A DNA stretch of 47,069 nucleotides from an uncultured Solirubrobacteraceae bacterium (GCA_902806175.1 CADCVQ010000152.1:1-47069); one strand, 5' to 3'; positions 15,662 through 24,296 are shown, counted from the first letter of the stretch. Notes: generated by a model from the sequence alone, not told the origin. A program made the numbers and translations.

Positions 15662-17028
15662 GCGCGGATGATGGCGAGCACCTCGTCGCGGCGGCGCTCC
15701 ATCTCCTCGACGGAGACCAGCGATTCCAGGCACAGTCGCATGAGCGGCTCGGTGTTGGAGGTGCGCACGTTGAAGTGCCAGTCGTCGTAGTCGACCGAGA
15801 CGCCGTCGAGGTGGCCGATCTTCGCGTCGTCGTAGCGCTCCTCGATCTCGGCGAGCTTGGCCGGCCCGTCCTGCACCGTCGAGTTGATCTCGCCCGAGAT
15901 GAAGTACGTGGCGTGGTAGCGGTCAAGCAGCTCGGAGAGCTTGGACTCCTCGACGCTCAGCAGCTCGAGGATCAGCAGCGCCGGGATGGTCCCGCTGTCG
16001 GCGCAGTAGAAGTCGCGGAAGTAGTAATGGCCGGAGACCTCGCCGCCGAACATCGCGCCCTCGTCGCGCATCCGCGTCTTGAAGAACGCGTGGCCGACGC
16101 GGTTGGGATATGCGCTGCCGCCGGCCTGCTGGACGGTGTCGGCGACCGCGCGGCTTGCGCGGACGTCATAGAGGATCGCCTCGCCGGGCGACTTGCGCAG
16201 CAGCGACTCGGCGAGCAGCGCCGTGAGGAAGTCGCCGTCGACGAAGCGGCCGCGGTCGTCGATGAAGAAGCAGCGGTCGGCGTCGCCGTCCCAGGCGATC
16301 CCGAGGTCGGCCTGCTCCTCGACGACCTTGCACATGATGAACTCGCGGTTCTCGGGCAGCAGCGGGTTGGGCTCGTGGTCGGGAAACTCGCCGTCGGGGG
16401 TCCAGTAGGCGGTGACGAGGTCGAGGCCGAGGCGCTCGAGCAGCGGGCCGACCATCGGGCCCGCCATCCCGTTGCCGCCGTCGACGACGACGCGCAGCGG
16501 CTTGATGGCGTCCGGATCGATGAACTTCAGGGCGTCGGCCTGGAAGTCCTCGTAGATCTCGACCTCCTCGACGCTGCCGCCGCCGGGAGGGTTCTCGTCC
16601 AGGCCCTCCGCGATCCGCCGGCGGACATCCTGGATGCCGGCGTCCCCGCTCAGCGCGATCGCGCCCTCGCGGACGAGCTTGGCGCCCGTGTACGGCTTCG
16701 GGTTGTGCGACGCGGTGCACATCAGCCCGCCGTCGAGCTCGCGCGCGCCGACGAGCCAGTAGAGCATCTCGCTGCCGACCATCCCGGCGTCCACGACGGT
16801 CGCCCCCTCGCTGATCATCCCCTCGCGGTAGCGGCCGGCGAGTTCGGGCGCGCTGAGGCGCATGTCGCGGCCCAGCCCGATCCGCAGCTCGTTCGTCTGC
16901 GTGCCGCCGAGGTCGGACAGGACGTGCACGAAGGCGCGGCCGACGGCCTGCGCGACGTCGCCGTCGATCTGCTCGCCGTACAGGCCGCGGATGTCGTAGG
17001 CCTTGAAGATCTCGTCTGGAACTTGCAC
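15658..17028 (-). CDS. Phosphomannomutase / phosphoglucomutase
   Basis: 456 residues from GTG 17028 (VQVPDEIFKAYDIRGLYGEQ), the usual length for the bacterial PMM/PGM family. CTASHNPKPYTGAK holds the phosphoserine, WDGDADRCFFIDD is the Mg-binding loop (DGDADR), GGEVSGHYYFRDFY is the sugar-binding loop and VRTSNTEPLMRL the phosphate-binding loop. All four active-site pieces are intact. It interconverts mannose-6-P/mannose-1-P or glucose-6-P/glucose-1-P, feeding GDP-mannose or UDP-glucose for the glycosyltransferases nearby. Sugar preference cannot be read from the sequence. The downstream MBL gene overlaps its stop. It diverges from yebC. Confidence 0.93.
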   Translation of the reverse strand: MQVPDEIFKAYDIRGLYGEQIDGDVAQAVGRAFVHVLSDLGGTQTNELRIGLGRDMRLSAPELAGRYREGMISEGATVVDAGMVGSEMLYWLVGARELDGGLMCTASHNPKPYTGAKLVREGAIALSGDAGIQDVRRRIAEGLDENPPGGGSVEEVEIYEDFQADALKFIDPDAIKPLRVVVDGGNGMAGPMVGPLLERLGLDLVTAYWTPDGEFPDHEPNPLLPENREFIMCKVVEEQADLGIAWDGDADRCFFIDDRGRFVDGDFLTALLAESLLRKSPGEAILYDVRASRAVADTVQQAGGSAYPNRVGHAFFKTRMRDEGAMFGGEVSGHYYFRDFYCADSGTIPALLILELLSVEESKLSELLDRYHATYFISGEINSTVQDGPAKLAEIEERYDDAKIGHLDGVSVDYDDWHFNVRTSNTEPLMRLCLESLVSVEEMERRRDEVLAIIRA

Positions 17029-17142
17029 GGGCGGAAGGGTAGTTGGCCGTGTCTGCGGGCGGGACGGGGCGGGGCGGGATGCCACAGGACGCTGAGCCGC
17101 GACGCCGCGACCGCCACCGGCCGCGCCTCTACAATCCCCGCC

Positions 17143-17895
17143 ATGTCCGGCCATTCGAAGTGGGCGTCGATCAAGCACAAGAAGGCGATCGTCGACTCCC
17201 GCCGCGGAAAGCTCTTCACGAAGCTCGCGCGATCGATCACGACCGCCGCGCGTGACGGCGGGGGAGAGCTCGAGGGCAACCCGGCGCTGCAGCTGGCCGT
17301 TCAGAAGGCGCGCGACGCCTCGATGCCCAAGGACAACATCGAGCGCGCGATCGCCAAGGGCACCGGCGCGGGCGCGGACGCCGCTCAGATCCAGGACGTC
17401 ATGTACGAGGGCTACGGGCCCGGCGGCGTCGCGCTGCTGATCGAGGCGATGACCGAGAACCGCAACCGGACCGGCGCCGACGTGCGCCACGTGCTCGGCA
17501 AGCACGGCGGCAGCCTCGGCGAGCCCGGCTCCGTCGCCTACCTCTTCGACAAGCGCGGCCTGATCGTCGTCGACTCCGCGCGCTACGGCGAGGACGACCT
17601 GATGCCGGCGATCGAGGCCGGTGCCGAGGACATCTCCGAGGACGCCGGGATCTTCGAGGTGCTCACCGCGCCCGCGGACCTGACCGCCGTGCGCGCCGCG
17701 CTCGAGGAGGTTGAGATCGAGATCCAATCGGCCGACATCGCCTGGCTGCCGAAGGCGCGCGTCGCGATCGAGGAGGACGACGCGGCGAAGGTCATGCGGC
17801 TCATCGACGCCCTCGAGGACAACGACGACGTCGACGCCGTGCACGCGAACTTCGACGTCGACGCCGACGTGCTCGAGCGCGTCGCGGCCGGCTGA
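17143..17895 (+). CDS. yebC: YebC/PmpR-family protein
   Basis: 250 residues, full length. The start MSGHSKWASIKHKKAIVDSR is the invariant YebC N-terminus. MPKDNIERAIAKGTG and YEGYGPGGVALLIE are the other family blocks. Members were described as DNA-binding regulators and more recently as ribosome-associated factors easing translation of difficult peptide stretches. yebC is commonly found upstream of ruvCAB in Actinobacteria; here about 4 kb separates them. It has its own promoter region of about 110 bp shared with the divergent phosphomannomutase gene. Confidence 0.95.
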   Translation: MSGHSKWASIKHKKAIVDSRRGKLFTKLARSITTAARDGGGELEGNPALQLAVQKARDASMPKDNIERAIAKGTGAGADAAQIQDVMYEGYGPGGVALLIEAMTENRNRTGADVRHVLGKHGGSLGEPGSVAYLFDKRGLIVVDSARYGEDDLMPAIEAGAEDISEDAGIFEVLTAPADLTAVRAALEEVEIEIQSADIAWLPKARVAIEEDDAAKVMRLIDALEDNDDVDAVHANFDVDADVLERVAAG

Positions 17896-17910
17896 CGTCG
17901 CGCCGCCGCC

Positions 17911-17927
17911 CGGACCTGCGCCGTCCG
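17911..17927. terminator. Candidate hairpin between convergent yebC and SOD-like genes
   Basis: CGGAC-ctgcgcc-GTCCG forms a 5-bp stem in the 33-bp gap between the two stop codons. No T-tract. Position between convergent genes is the main support. Confidence 0.3.
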
Positions 17928-17928
17928 A

Positions 17929-18486
17929 TCAGCCCGGCGCGATCCTGCCGCAGGCGACGCGCGCCCCGCTGTCGCCGGTGTCCAGCGTCTCCTGGTCGGG
18001 CCCGTTGGGGGCATAGCGCGGCGGGATGTTCGCGAAGTTGTCGGGACCCGCGTGGACCATCACGGCGCTGCCGTCGCGGTCGCGCAGGTCGCCGAACGTG
18101 AAGCCGTCGGTCGTCAGGCGCAGCGACGCCATCCGGTTGCGCTTGACGAGCAGCGACGGCATGTCGCCGTCGTGCGCGCCGTGCGGCTCGCCGGCCGCCT
18201 TGAGGTGACCCATGGCCGACTTGAAGTCCGGGCCCTCGCACTTGCCGACGGCATGGACGTGGAAGCCGTGGAAGCCCGGCTTCAGGCGGGCGCTGACGCG
18301 GACGTCGACCGCGCTGCGGGCGGACGCGGCGGTCATCCGGACGGTGCCGACGGACTTGCCGTCGGCGTCGCGCAGCTTGACGGTCAGCGAGCGTGAGTCG
18401 TCGCCGCGCTGCGCGAAGCCGGTGACGGCGAGTGCGCAGCATGCGGCGACGGCCGCCGCGAGAGCAGTGAAGAGACGTAGGCGCAT
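17929..18486 (-). CDS. Secreted Cu/Zn superoxide dismutase-like protein
   Basis: 185 residues with a signal peptide of about 25 residues ending near VTGFAQ. HGFHVHAVGKCEG supplies the first two Cu ligands (HxH) and a Cys able to form the intrachain disulfide with the Cys in ARVACGRI. AMGHLK, EPHG and AHDGDMP match the bridging His, zinc His residues and zinc Asp. AVMVHAGPDNF supplies the last Cu ligand. All metal ligands appear present in order. The product would dismutate superoxide outside the membrane. It is convergent with yebC and upstream of the dikinase gene in the same direction, 70 bp away. Confidence 0.88.
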   Translation of the reverse strand: MRLRLFTALAAAVAACCALAVTGFAQRGDDSRSLTVKLRDADGKSVGTVRMTAASARSAVDVRVSARLKPGFHGFHVHAVGKCEGPDFKSAMGHLKAAGEPHGAHDGDMPSLLVKRNRMASLRLTTDGFTFGDLRDRDGSAVMVHAGPDNFANIPPRYAPNGPDQETLDTGDSGARVACGRIAPG

Positions 18487-18556
18487 GGCTGCGCGCTACC
18501 CGGCGCCGCGGCGCGCCGAACAGCGGTTGGCGCGCTGACCGCTCACCCCCGGCGAA

Positions 18557-20467
18557 TTACTCGACCCAGGGCCGCGCCTGCTTGACGACGAGGCCGCCGT
18601 CGGCGCCGAACTTGAACTCCACATCCATCGCGAAACCCTCGTCGTCCTGCTTGTCGTAGACGACCTTGAAGCGCTCCTGGATCGTCTCCAGGGCCGCCGT
18701 CAGCACCGCGAGCTGCTGCGCCGACAGGACGGGCCGGCCGTCCTGCGTCAGCGTCGAGCGCCGGATGTACTGCGTCTCGTACTCGCCGCGCGGCCCGATC
18801 GCCGAGACGAGCAGCTCGTCGGGCGTCGCGTTGGGGTCCGGGTTCGTCACGAGCGACTCCCCGACCTGGACGTTGACGTAGAACCCCGGCCAGTTGGGGT
18901 CGTAGGGGTTCTTGGTCACCGCCACGCCGTTGGCCGCTTCGTCGTCGAAGTTCGGGTGCACGAGCACGCCCATCGCCGCGCTGAGGTGGTCGATACGGTG
19001 AAACTCGCGCTCGTCGTAGGCGCGGAAGTTCCACAGCGACGCCCACACCTGCTTGACGGTCTTCGACAGCGCGCCCTCGTCGGGCCGGTGCGTATAGGAG
19101 TCATACAGGCCCGCGCCGTTGAAGCCCTCGAGGTCCTCGTTGTTCGTCGACGAGCGGCAGCGGATCCCGGTCGCGCCTGCTGGGAAGCGCGCGTGCAGAT
19201 CGGCGATCTGCTGCTCGAGCCCGCCGGCCAGTTCGGCCTTCTTCATCTTCTTGCGCAGCTGCGCGAGCGCCTCGTCGCGCCGCTGCGGGTCCGCCGCGAG
19301 CCCGGCATCCTCGACGATCGCGCGCGCGGCATCGTAGAAGCCGCACTCGGACATGAAGCGGTCATAGAACGAGAACGGGATCGCGTAGCCGTCGGGGACG
19401 ACGCCGGCGGGCAGCATCGTGCGCAGCTCGGCGACGTTCGCCGCCTTGGCGCCGACGCGCAGCACGTCCGCATGGCGCACGTCGTCGAGGTCGACGATCT
19501 GCGTCGCGCTGAGGTCGCGCGGCGGCGTCTGCGGCTGCCGCGGGCGGATCTGCTCCAACCAGGCAGCAACCTCCTGCGCCGTCGCGGGGGCGAGCGTGAA
19601 GTCCTCGGGCGTGACCTCGTAGCGCACGACCTGGCCGAGCAGCGGCGCGATCCGCTCGTGCGTCAGCGCGTCGCGGACGTAGGCGTTGGGCGTGTCGTTC
19701 TGCTTGGCCTTGAGGTTGATGTGCGACAGGGGCGTCTGCGGCGTCGCGCTGATGACGCCCGCGACGTGGCCGAGGTCGTTGGGCAGCGTCGTGAACACGG
19801 GAACGTCGCGGATCGTCGGCGGGCGGCCGGACGTCGGATCGACGGAGCTGAGCACGCCGAAGCCCGCACCCGCGTTCAGCGCGACGTAGGAGACGTTCGC
19901 GTAGAGCTCCTTCGTCGAGATCGAGCGCACCCCGTGCCGCTGCAGCTCGGCGGCATCCTTCGCGAACAGCGCCTCCTGCGTGTCGCCCGCCGGGTGGTAG
20001 GCGAGCTTGGCCGCGGCGAACGCCATCGCCGCGCCGACGAGCTCGAACGCGAGCGCTACGAGGCGCGCGGGAACCGGGTCGGTCGGCCAGAACTCGAGCG
20101 CGTAGAGACCCTGCTCCCGGCCGCCGCCGACCGGTTCGAAGCGGTCGTGGGCGATGATCGTCCCGGCGAGGTTCGAGCGATCGTCGCGGAAGTACGTCAC
20201 CGCGTTGAACTGCGCGAGCGGTGACCGCACACCGAGGACGCGCGCCGCGAAGTCGTAATGAAACGCGAACTGCTTGGTGTTGAGGAAGTACAACTGCGGG
20301 CGCGGCGAGTCGACGCCGAGGATGAGCAGCTTGCACTCCTCGGCGGCGAGCTGGCCGGGAACGTCGTCACGACGCGCAAGCGTCTCGAACGTCGCGCGGT
20401 CGGGCACGCTGCGGGCGCCGTGCGAGAGCGGCAGCTCTCTTGCTGCCAAGAGATCGGTCGTCGTCAT
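18557..20467 (-). CDS. PEP/pyruvate-binding-domain dikinase with GWD-like domain order
   Basis: 636 residues from ATG 20467, preceded by GGAGG about 11 nt upstream. Residues 1-200 form an N-terminal domain I do not recognise (LLILGVDSPRPQLYFLNTKQ, then FHYDFAARVLGV). Next comes TPLSHINLKAKQNDTPNAY with H249, resembling the phosphohistidine swivelling-domain motif (LSHxxxxAR). Then GAKAANVAELRTMLP and GIRCRSSTNNEDLEGFNG, with GAGLYDSYTHRP, form the ATP-binding PEP/pyruvate-kinase domain. The last strand DVEFKFGADGGLVVKQARPW closes the ATP-grasp fold. The order, His domain before the ATP domain and no PEP-binding TIM barrel, is that of glucan water dikinases rather than PEP synthase or PPDK. 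The acceptor is unknown and no carbohydrate-binding module is recognisable. Phosphorylation of glycogen or another glycan is inference. Confidence 0.78.
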   Translation of the reverse strand: MTTTDLLAARELPLSHGARSVPDRATFETLARRDDVPGQLAAEECKLLILGVDSPRPQLYFLNTKQFAFHYDFAARVLGVRSPLAQFNAVTYFRDDRSNLAGTIIAHDRFEPVGGGREQGLYALEFWPTDPVPARLVALAFELVGAAMAFAAAKLAYHPAGDTQEALFAKDAAELQRHGVRSISTKELYANVSYVALNAGAGFGVLSSVDPTSGRPPTIRDVPVFTTLPNDLGHVAGVISATPQTPLSHINLKAKQNDTPNAYVRDALTHERIAPLLGQVVRYEVTPEDFTLAPATAQEVAAWLEQIRPRQPQTPPRDLSATQIVDLDDVRHADVLRVGAKAANVAELRTMLPAGVVPDGYAIPFSFYDRFMSECGFYDAARAIVEDAGLAADPQRRDEALAQLRKKMKKAELAGGLEQQIADLHARFPAGATGIRCRSSTNNEDLEGFNGAGLYDSYTHRPDEGALSKTVKQVWASLWNFRAYDEREFHRIDHLSAAMGVLVHPNFDDEAANGVAVTKNPYDPNWPGFYVNVQVGESLVTNPDPNATPDELLVSAIGPRGEYETQYIRRSTLTQDGRPVLSAQQLAVLTAALETIQERFKVVYDKQDDEGFAMDVEFKFGADGGLVVKQARPWVE

Positions 20468-20899
20468 CGGATGCTCGCCTCCGCGTTGGAGATCGGTCTG
20501 TGTACGGCCGACTGTACGCCCGGCGAGGACGGATGTGTGATGACTTCGCGCGCAACGTCGCGGGAGCCCGCGCGCTGAGCTCATGTGACGTATGCGCCCT
20601 TCATCCGCGCCGAGGGTCGCGTTCGAGCACCGCGGCCCTTCGTTCTTCGGCGACCATAACGAGTTCGCTCGCCGTCGAGAAGGCCGTCTTTGTCGGCCGA
20701 TCTCAACGCCCCTGCGTAGGACCCGCAAACTTGACCTCGACCCAAGGTTGAGCTGTCGCTCAGCGACCGTATGCGCCGCTGTCGAGGTCGGCTTGGCGCA
20801 GGCTGCTGCGGCCGGTGCACCCGCGGCGTCTACCCGTGGGGCACGGCCGTTGCCGCATTGCAGGCGCAGGCCTTCGCGCGTTAGCGTCCCGGACCACAT
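20468..20899. promoter_or_regulatory. 432-bp divergent intergenic region with two possible operators
   Basis: No convincing gene here. Near the dikinase start, TGTACG occurs twice 12 bp apart (20501-20506 and 20513-20518). Farther out, CTCGACC-CAA-GGTTGAG at 20736-20752 is a 17-bp dyad with one mismatch and is close in style to MerR-family sites. TTGACC overlaps its left arm at 20731-20736. The rest of the stretch is less regular than neighbouring coding DNA and may contain decayed sequence. Confidence 0.35.
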
Positions 20900-21463
20900 A
20901 TGCGCAAGCTGATCTACTCGATGAGCGTCACGCTCGACGGCTGCATCGCGGGCCGTGCGGGCGAGATCGACTGGTCGGGCCCCGACCTGGAGTTGCACCA
21001 GTTCCACAACGACCGGGTCCGCGACCTCGGCGTGCACCTGCTCGGCCGGCGGCTCTACGAGACGATGACCTACTGGGAGACCGCCGAACAGCAGCCGGCG
21101 ATCACGGATGTCGAGCGCGAGTTCGCCGGCATCTGGAAGGCGCTGCCAAAGATCGTGTTCTCAAAGACGCTCGAGAGCGTCGAAGCCAACACGACGCTGC
21201 AGCGAGACGGCCTCGTCGAGGAGGTCGTGAGGCTCAAGCAGCAGCCCGGCAAGGACCTCGCCGTGGGCGGCGCAGAGCTGGCGTCCGAACTGATCCGCGA
21301 GAACCTCGTCGACGACTACCAACTGTTCGTCAGCCCGGTGATCCTGGGCGGCGGCACGCCGTTCTTCCCCACGCTCGACGAGCGGATCGAGCTCGAGCTC
21401 GTCGAGACGCGGACGTTCAGCTCGCGCGTGATCTACCTGCGCTACGAGCGCGCCGCGGCGTAG
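20900..21463 (+). CDS. Dihydrofolate reductase / RibD C-terminal family protein (second copy)
   Basis: 187 residues. MRKLIYSMSVTLDGCIAGRA is the family N-terminal signature. LGRRLYETMTYWE, KIVFSKTLES and DLAVGGAELASELIRENLVD are the usual NADPH-binding and helix motifs. DDYQLFVSPVILGGGTPFFP is the conserved C-terminal block. It is more canonical than the copy at 2652. Stand-alone members are NADPH-dependent reductases of unknown substrate; it is not a biosynthetic RibD because the deaminase half is missing. It has a long upstream region with a MerR-like dyad that may regulate it. Confidence 0.87.
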   Translation: MRKLIYSMSVTLDGCIAGRAGEIDWSGPDLELHQFHNDRVRDLGVHLLGRRLYETMTYWETAEQQPAITDVEREFAGIWKALPKIVFSKTLESVEANTTLQRDGLVEEVVRLKQQPGKDLAVGGAELASELIRENLVDDYQLFVSPVILGGGTPFFPTLDERIELELVETRTFSSRVIYLRYERAAA

Positions 21464-21470
21464 CCGGCGC

Positions 21471-21651
21471 TCACGATGCGAGCTCGCGGATGCAGTAGTA
21501 GCCCGACTCGCAGGTGTACGGGCCGCAGCCGCAGTAGGTGGCCGATGTCATAGCCGGTGCCGCTGAGGTAGACGTCGAGCTTTGGCATCCGGCCGCAGTC
21601 GTCGCAGCGCGGCGCGGCGCCGTCGCTGATCGTCTCGCCGGGGAGGCTCAT
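21471..21651 (-). pseudogene. Small Cys-rich protein with a probable frameshift
   Basis: From ATG 21651 the frame reads MSLPGETISDGAAPRCDDCG and on to SGTGYDIGH, then turns into LLRLRPVHLRVGLLLH and runs 22 bp into the end of the neighbouring RibD-like gene. In the next frame, from about 21540, the same DNA reads TYCGCGPYTCESGYYCIREL and stops at 21471, clear of the neighbour. Dropping one base in the CACC run near 21535-21541 joins the two into a product of about 60 residues with eight Cys (CDDC, then CGC, C, C), suggestive of a zinc-binding or disulfide-rich protein. The shift may be a true mutation, a sequencing error or recoding. A separate ATG inside could also start a 24-residue peptide in the second frame. 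Confidence 0.55.
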
Positions 21652-21676
21652 CGGTCGTCCTCGGCGGCGGCTGCGG

Positions 21677-21976
21677 TTACGAGGTGATCGCAGCCAGCCG
21701 GCGGCGGATGATGACGTCGCCGACGATCGACCCCAGCGGGCCGCCGGTGACGACGGTGATCGCCGGAAACCACCAGCCCCACAGGTTGTCCAGCGCGCCC
21801 TTCGCGCAGAGCCCGACGAGCGCGATGAACAGCAGCCCGTGCGTCATGCCGACCGGAAACACCGGGATGTCGAGGTCCGCGAAGCGGTGCAGCAGCAGCG
21901 GCACGAGCAGAACCGCGTCGATGATCGCCAGCACGAGGATGATGTTCAGGCGGCGGGTGGTGTCGGCGGCGGTCAC
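21677..21976 (-). CDS. DUF3817-like small membrane protein
   Basis: 99 residues from GTG 21976 (VTAADTTRRLNIILVLAIID). There are three hydrophobic segments: NIILVLAIIDAVLLVPLLL, then VGMTHGLLFIALVGLCAK and FPAITVVTGGPLGSIVGDVI. The MTHGLLF stretch in the second segment and the short basic tail RRRLAAITS match the DUF3817 layout of three helices with a conserved His-Gly. Function is unknown for the family. It diverges from ruvC with 126 bp between starts. The far longer open frame upstream is not supported by any recognisable content. Confidence 0.72.
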   Translation of the reverse strand: MTAADTTRRLNIILVLAIIDAVLLVPLLLHRFADLDIPVFPVGMTHGLLFIALVGLCAKGALDNLWGWWFPAITVVTGGPLGSIVGDVIIRRRLAAITS

Positions 21977-22102
21977 GGCGGCGGATCGTAGAGGACCGGT
22001 CCCGCCCGCGAGGCGGCGGAGCGCGTGTAGCGCGCCGCCAAGCGCGCCTGCCGGGCCACGCGCGCGGGAGGCATCCGGTCCGAGGCGCAGAATCTTGAGC
22101 GC

Positions 22103-22699
22103 ATGATCGTCCTCGGCATCGATCCAGGCACCGCAAACACCGGCTACGGCATCGTCGAGCGACGCGGTGGTCGACTCGTCGCGCTCGATGGCGGCGTCAT
22201 CACCACACGCGCCGAAGCACCGATGCAGATCCGCTTGTCGAACATCCACCGGCGCGTCTGCGAGCTGCTCGACGAGCACGGCGTCGCCGTCCTCTCGATG
22301 GAGGACCTCTACTTCGGGCGCAACGCATCCAGCGCCTTCGCGGTCGGACAGGCGCGCGGCGTCGTGATGCTCGCGGCCGGCCAGCGCCGGCTGCCGTGCT
22401 TCTCCTACACGCCACAGCAGGTGAAGCACTCCGTCTGCGGCTCGGGCCGCGCCGCGAAGGACCAGGTCGGCCGCATGGTGCAGATGCTGCTCTCGCTCGA
22501 GGCGGTGCCGCGGCCCGACCACGCCGCCGACGCGCTGGCGATCGCGATCTGTCACGCCTCCGGCGCGCCGCATGCGGCGGCGGTCGCCGAGAGCTCGGCC
22601 GTTTCGGGCGGCGCCGGCGCCGGCGCGCTCGACGAGCTCGAGCAGATCGACGACGCCTCAAGCCTCCAGGACATCCAGGTCTACCGAGGCCACGCGTGA
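22103..22699 (+). CDS. ruvC: Crossover junction endodeoxyribonuclease RuvC
   Basis: 198 residues. MIVLGIDPGTANTGYGIVER contains catalytic Asp7. VLSMEDLYFGRNASSAFAVG has the second acidic residue and the substrate-recognition aromatic. PRPDHAADALAIAICH supplies the last acidic cluster. All four acidic catalytic residues are in place. It resolves Holliday junctions in partnership with RuvAB. A tail of about 40 residues beyond the fold is Ala/Ser/Glu-rich. Its stop overlaps the ruvA GTG start by 4 bp (GTGA). Confidence 0.96.
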   Translation: MIVLGIDPGTANTGYGIVERRGGRLVALDGGVITTRAEAPMQIRLSNIHRRVCELLDEHGVAVLSMEDLYFGRNASSAFAVGQARGVVMLAAGQRRLPCFSYTPQQVKHSVCGSGRAAKDQVGRMVQMLLSLEAVPRPDHAADALAIAICHASGAPHAAAVAESSAVSGGAGAGALDELEQIDDASSLQDIQVYRGHA

Positions 22700-23277
22700 T
22701 CGCGCTCGTCCGCGGCGAGGTCGCCGTCCGCCGCGCCGACCACGTCGTCGTCCTCACGGGCGGGGTCGGCTACCGGCTCGCGGTCTCGGCCGAGACGCTG
22801 CGCCAGGTTCCGGCAATCGGAAAGCTGGTCACGCTGCACAGCCATCTCGTCGTGCGCGACGACGCGATCGCGCTCTTCGGCTTCGCGACCGAGGAGGAGC
22901 GCGATCTGTTTCTGGCGCTGATCGGCGTGCAGTCGGTCGGTCCGAAGGTCGCGCTTGCCGTCCTCAGCGGCGGTACGCCGCGCGAGCTGGTCAAGGCGCT
23001 CGCGGCGGGCGACGTCGCGCGGCTGCAGGCCGTGCCCGGGATCGGCAAGCGCACGGCCGAGCGGATCATCGTCGAGCTGCGCGAGAAGGTCGGCGGCGTG
23101 CAGGTCGAGGACGAGATCGTGATCTCGCGCGGCGACGATCCGCGCCGGCTGGCCCGTGACGGGCTCGTCGAGCTGGGCTTCAGCGTCGTCGAGGCCGACG
23201 AGCTGCTGCGCGACGCGCCCGACGACACGCCCGAGGCGCTCATCGCCGGCGCCCTGCGCACGGCGCGCGAGCCGTGA
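22696..23277 (+). CDS. ruvA: Holliday junction branch migration protein RuvA
   Basis: 193 residues, GTG start. Domain I is an OB fold ([20 protein letters not shown]). Domain II has paired helix-hairpin-helix motifs: [20 protein letters not shown] and [20 protein letters not shown]. Domain III, the RuvB-contacting three-helix bundle, is [20 protein letters not shown]. It binds the four-way junction as a tetramer and loads RuvB. It overlaps ruvC and ruvB by 4 bp each, so the three are translationally coupled. Confidence 0.96.
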   Translation: MIALVRGEVAVRRADHVVVLTGGVGYRLAVSAETLRQVPAIGKLVTLHSHLVVRDDAIALFGFATEEERDLFLALIGVQSVGPKVALAVLSGGTPRELVKALAAGDVARLQAVPGIGKRTAERIIVELREKVGGVQVEDEIVISRGDDPRRLARDGLVELGFSVVEADELLRDAPDDTPEALIAGALRTAREP

Positions 23278-24296
23278 GCGGCGCACCGCGCATCCAGACC
23301 CCCGAGCGCCTGGCCGAGGACGAGCTCGATCGCTCGCTGCGCCCGCGCCGGCTGGAGGACTTCGTCGGTCAGCCCTCGCTGAAGGAGCAGCTGGCGATCT
23401 CGATCGAGGCCGCGCAGGCGCGCGGCGAGGCGCTCGACCACGTCTTGCTGGCCGGCCCGCCCGGCCTGGGCAAGACGACCCTCGCGCAGATCGTCGCCGC
23501 CGAGCTCGAGGTTCCGTTCGTGCAGACGGCCGGCCCCGCGCTGGAGCGCAAGGCCGACATCGCCGCCTTCCTCACCGCGCTGCAGCCGCGCAGCGTCTTC
23601 TTCGTCGACGAGATCCACCGCCTGCAGCGCGCGCTCGAGGAGACGTTCTATCCCGCGATGGAGGACGGTCAGCTGCCGATCACGGTCGGCGTGGGCGCCG
23701 GCGCCCGCGTCGTGACGCTCGACCTGCCGCCGTTCACGCTGATCGGCGCGACGACGCGCACCGGGCTGCTGACGGCGCCGCTGCGCGACCGCTTCGGCCT
23801 GCAGCACCGCCTCGAGCACTACGCGCTCGACGATCTGGCGATGATCGTCACGCGCTCGGCGCAGATCCTCGACGTCGCGCTCGAGCGCGAGGGCGCGATC
23901 GCGATCGCGGGGCGCAGCCGCGGCACGCCGCGCGTCGCCAACCGCCTGCTCAAGCGCGTGCGCGACTACGCCGAGGTGCGCTGCGCCGGGGTCGTGAGCG
24001 CGGCCGCCGCCGATGCCGCGCTGGCGATGCTCGAGATCGACGACCTCGGCCTGGATCGCCTGGACCGCGAGCTGCTGCGGGCGCTGTGTGAGAAGTTCGA
24101 GGGCGAGGCGGTCGGTCTGTCGACGCTCGCCGTGACGGTGGGGGAGGAGCAGGACACGATCGAGGACGTCTACGAGCCCTACCTGCTGCAATGCGGCCTG
24201 CTCAAGCGCACGCCGCGCGGGCGGATGGCGACGCGGCGCGCCTTTGAGCACATCGGCCTCGAGCCGCCCGCGGGCGCGGCGGCGAGCCTGTTCTAG
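23274..24296 (+). CDS. ruvB: Holliday junction branch migration ATPase RuvB
   Basis: 340 residues, GTG start in a GTGA overlap. [20 protein letters not shown] is Walker [17 protein letters not shown] is Walker [19 protein letters not shown] is sensor I with the arginine finger, and [19 protein letters not shown] is sensor II. The C-terminal winged helix ([20 protein letters not shown]) contacts DNA. Length and all motifs are standard for RuvB. Confidence 0.97.
   Translation: MSGAPRIQTPERLAEDELDRSLRPRRLEDFVGQPSLKEQLAISIEAAQARGEALDHVLLAGPPGLGKTTLAQIVAAELEVPFVQTAGPALERKADIAAFLTALQPRSVFFVDEIHRLQRALEETFYPAMEDGQLPITVGVGAGARVVTLDLPPFTLIGATTRTGLLTAPLRDRFGLQHRLEHYALDDLAMIVTRSAQILDVALEREGAIAIAGRSRGTPRVANRLLKRVRDYAEVRCAGVVSAAAADAALAMLEIDDLGLDRLDRELLRALCEKFEGEAVGLSTLAVTVGEEQDTIEDVYEPYLLQCGLLKRTPRGRMATRRAFEHIGLEPPAGAAASLF

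Noticed and set aside
15775-17142. Upstream extension of the yebC frame across the phosphomannomutase gene
   Set aside because: YebC proteins begin with MSGHSKW, found at 17143; the rest is antisense shadow.
20753-20899. Possible decayed MerR-type regulator after the MerR-like dyad
   Set aside because: A weak reading (AAVEVGLAQAAAAGAP) recalls the start of a MerR HTH, but the match is too short and frame-broken to call.
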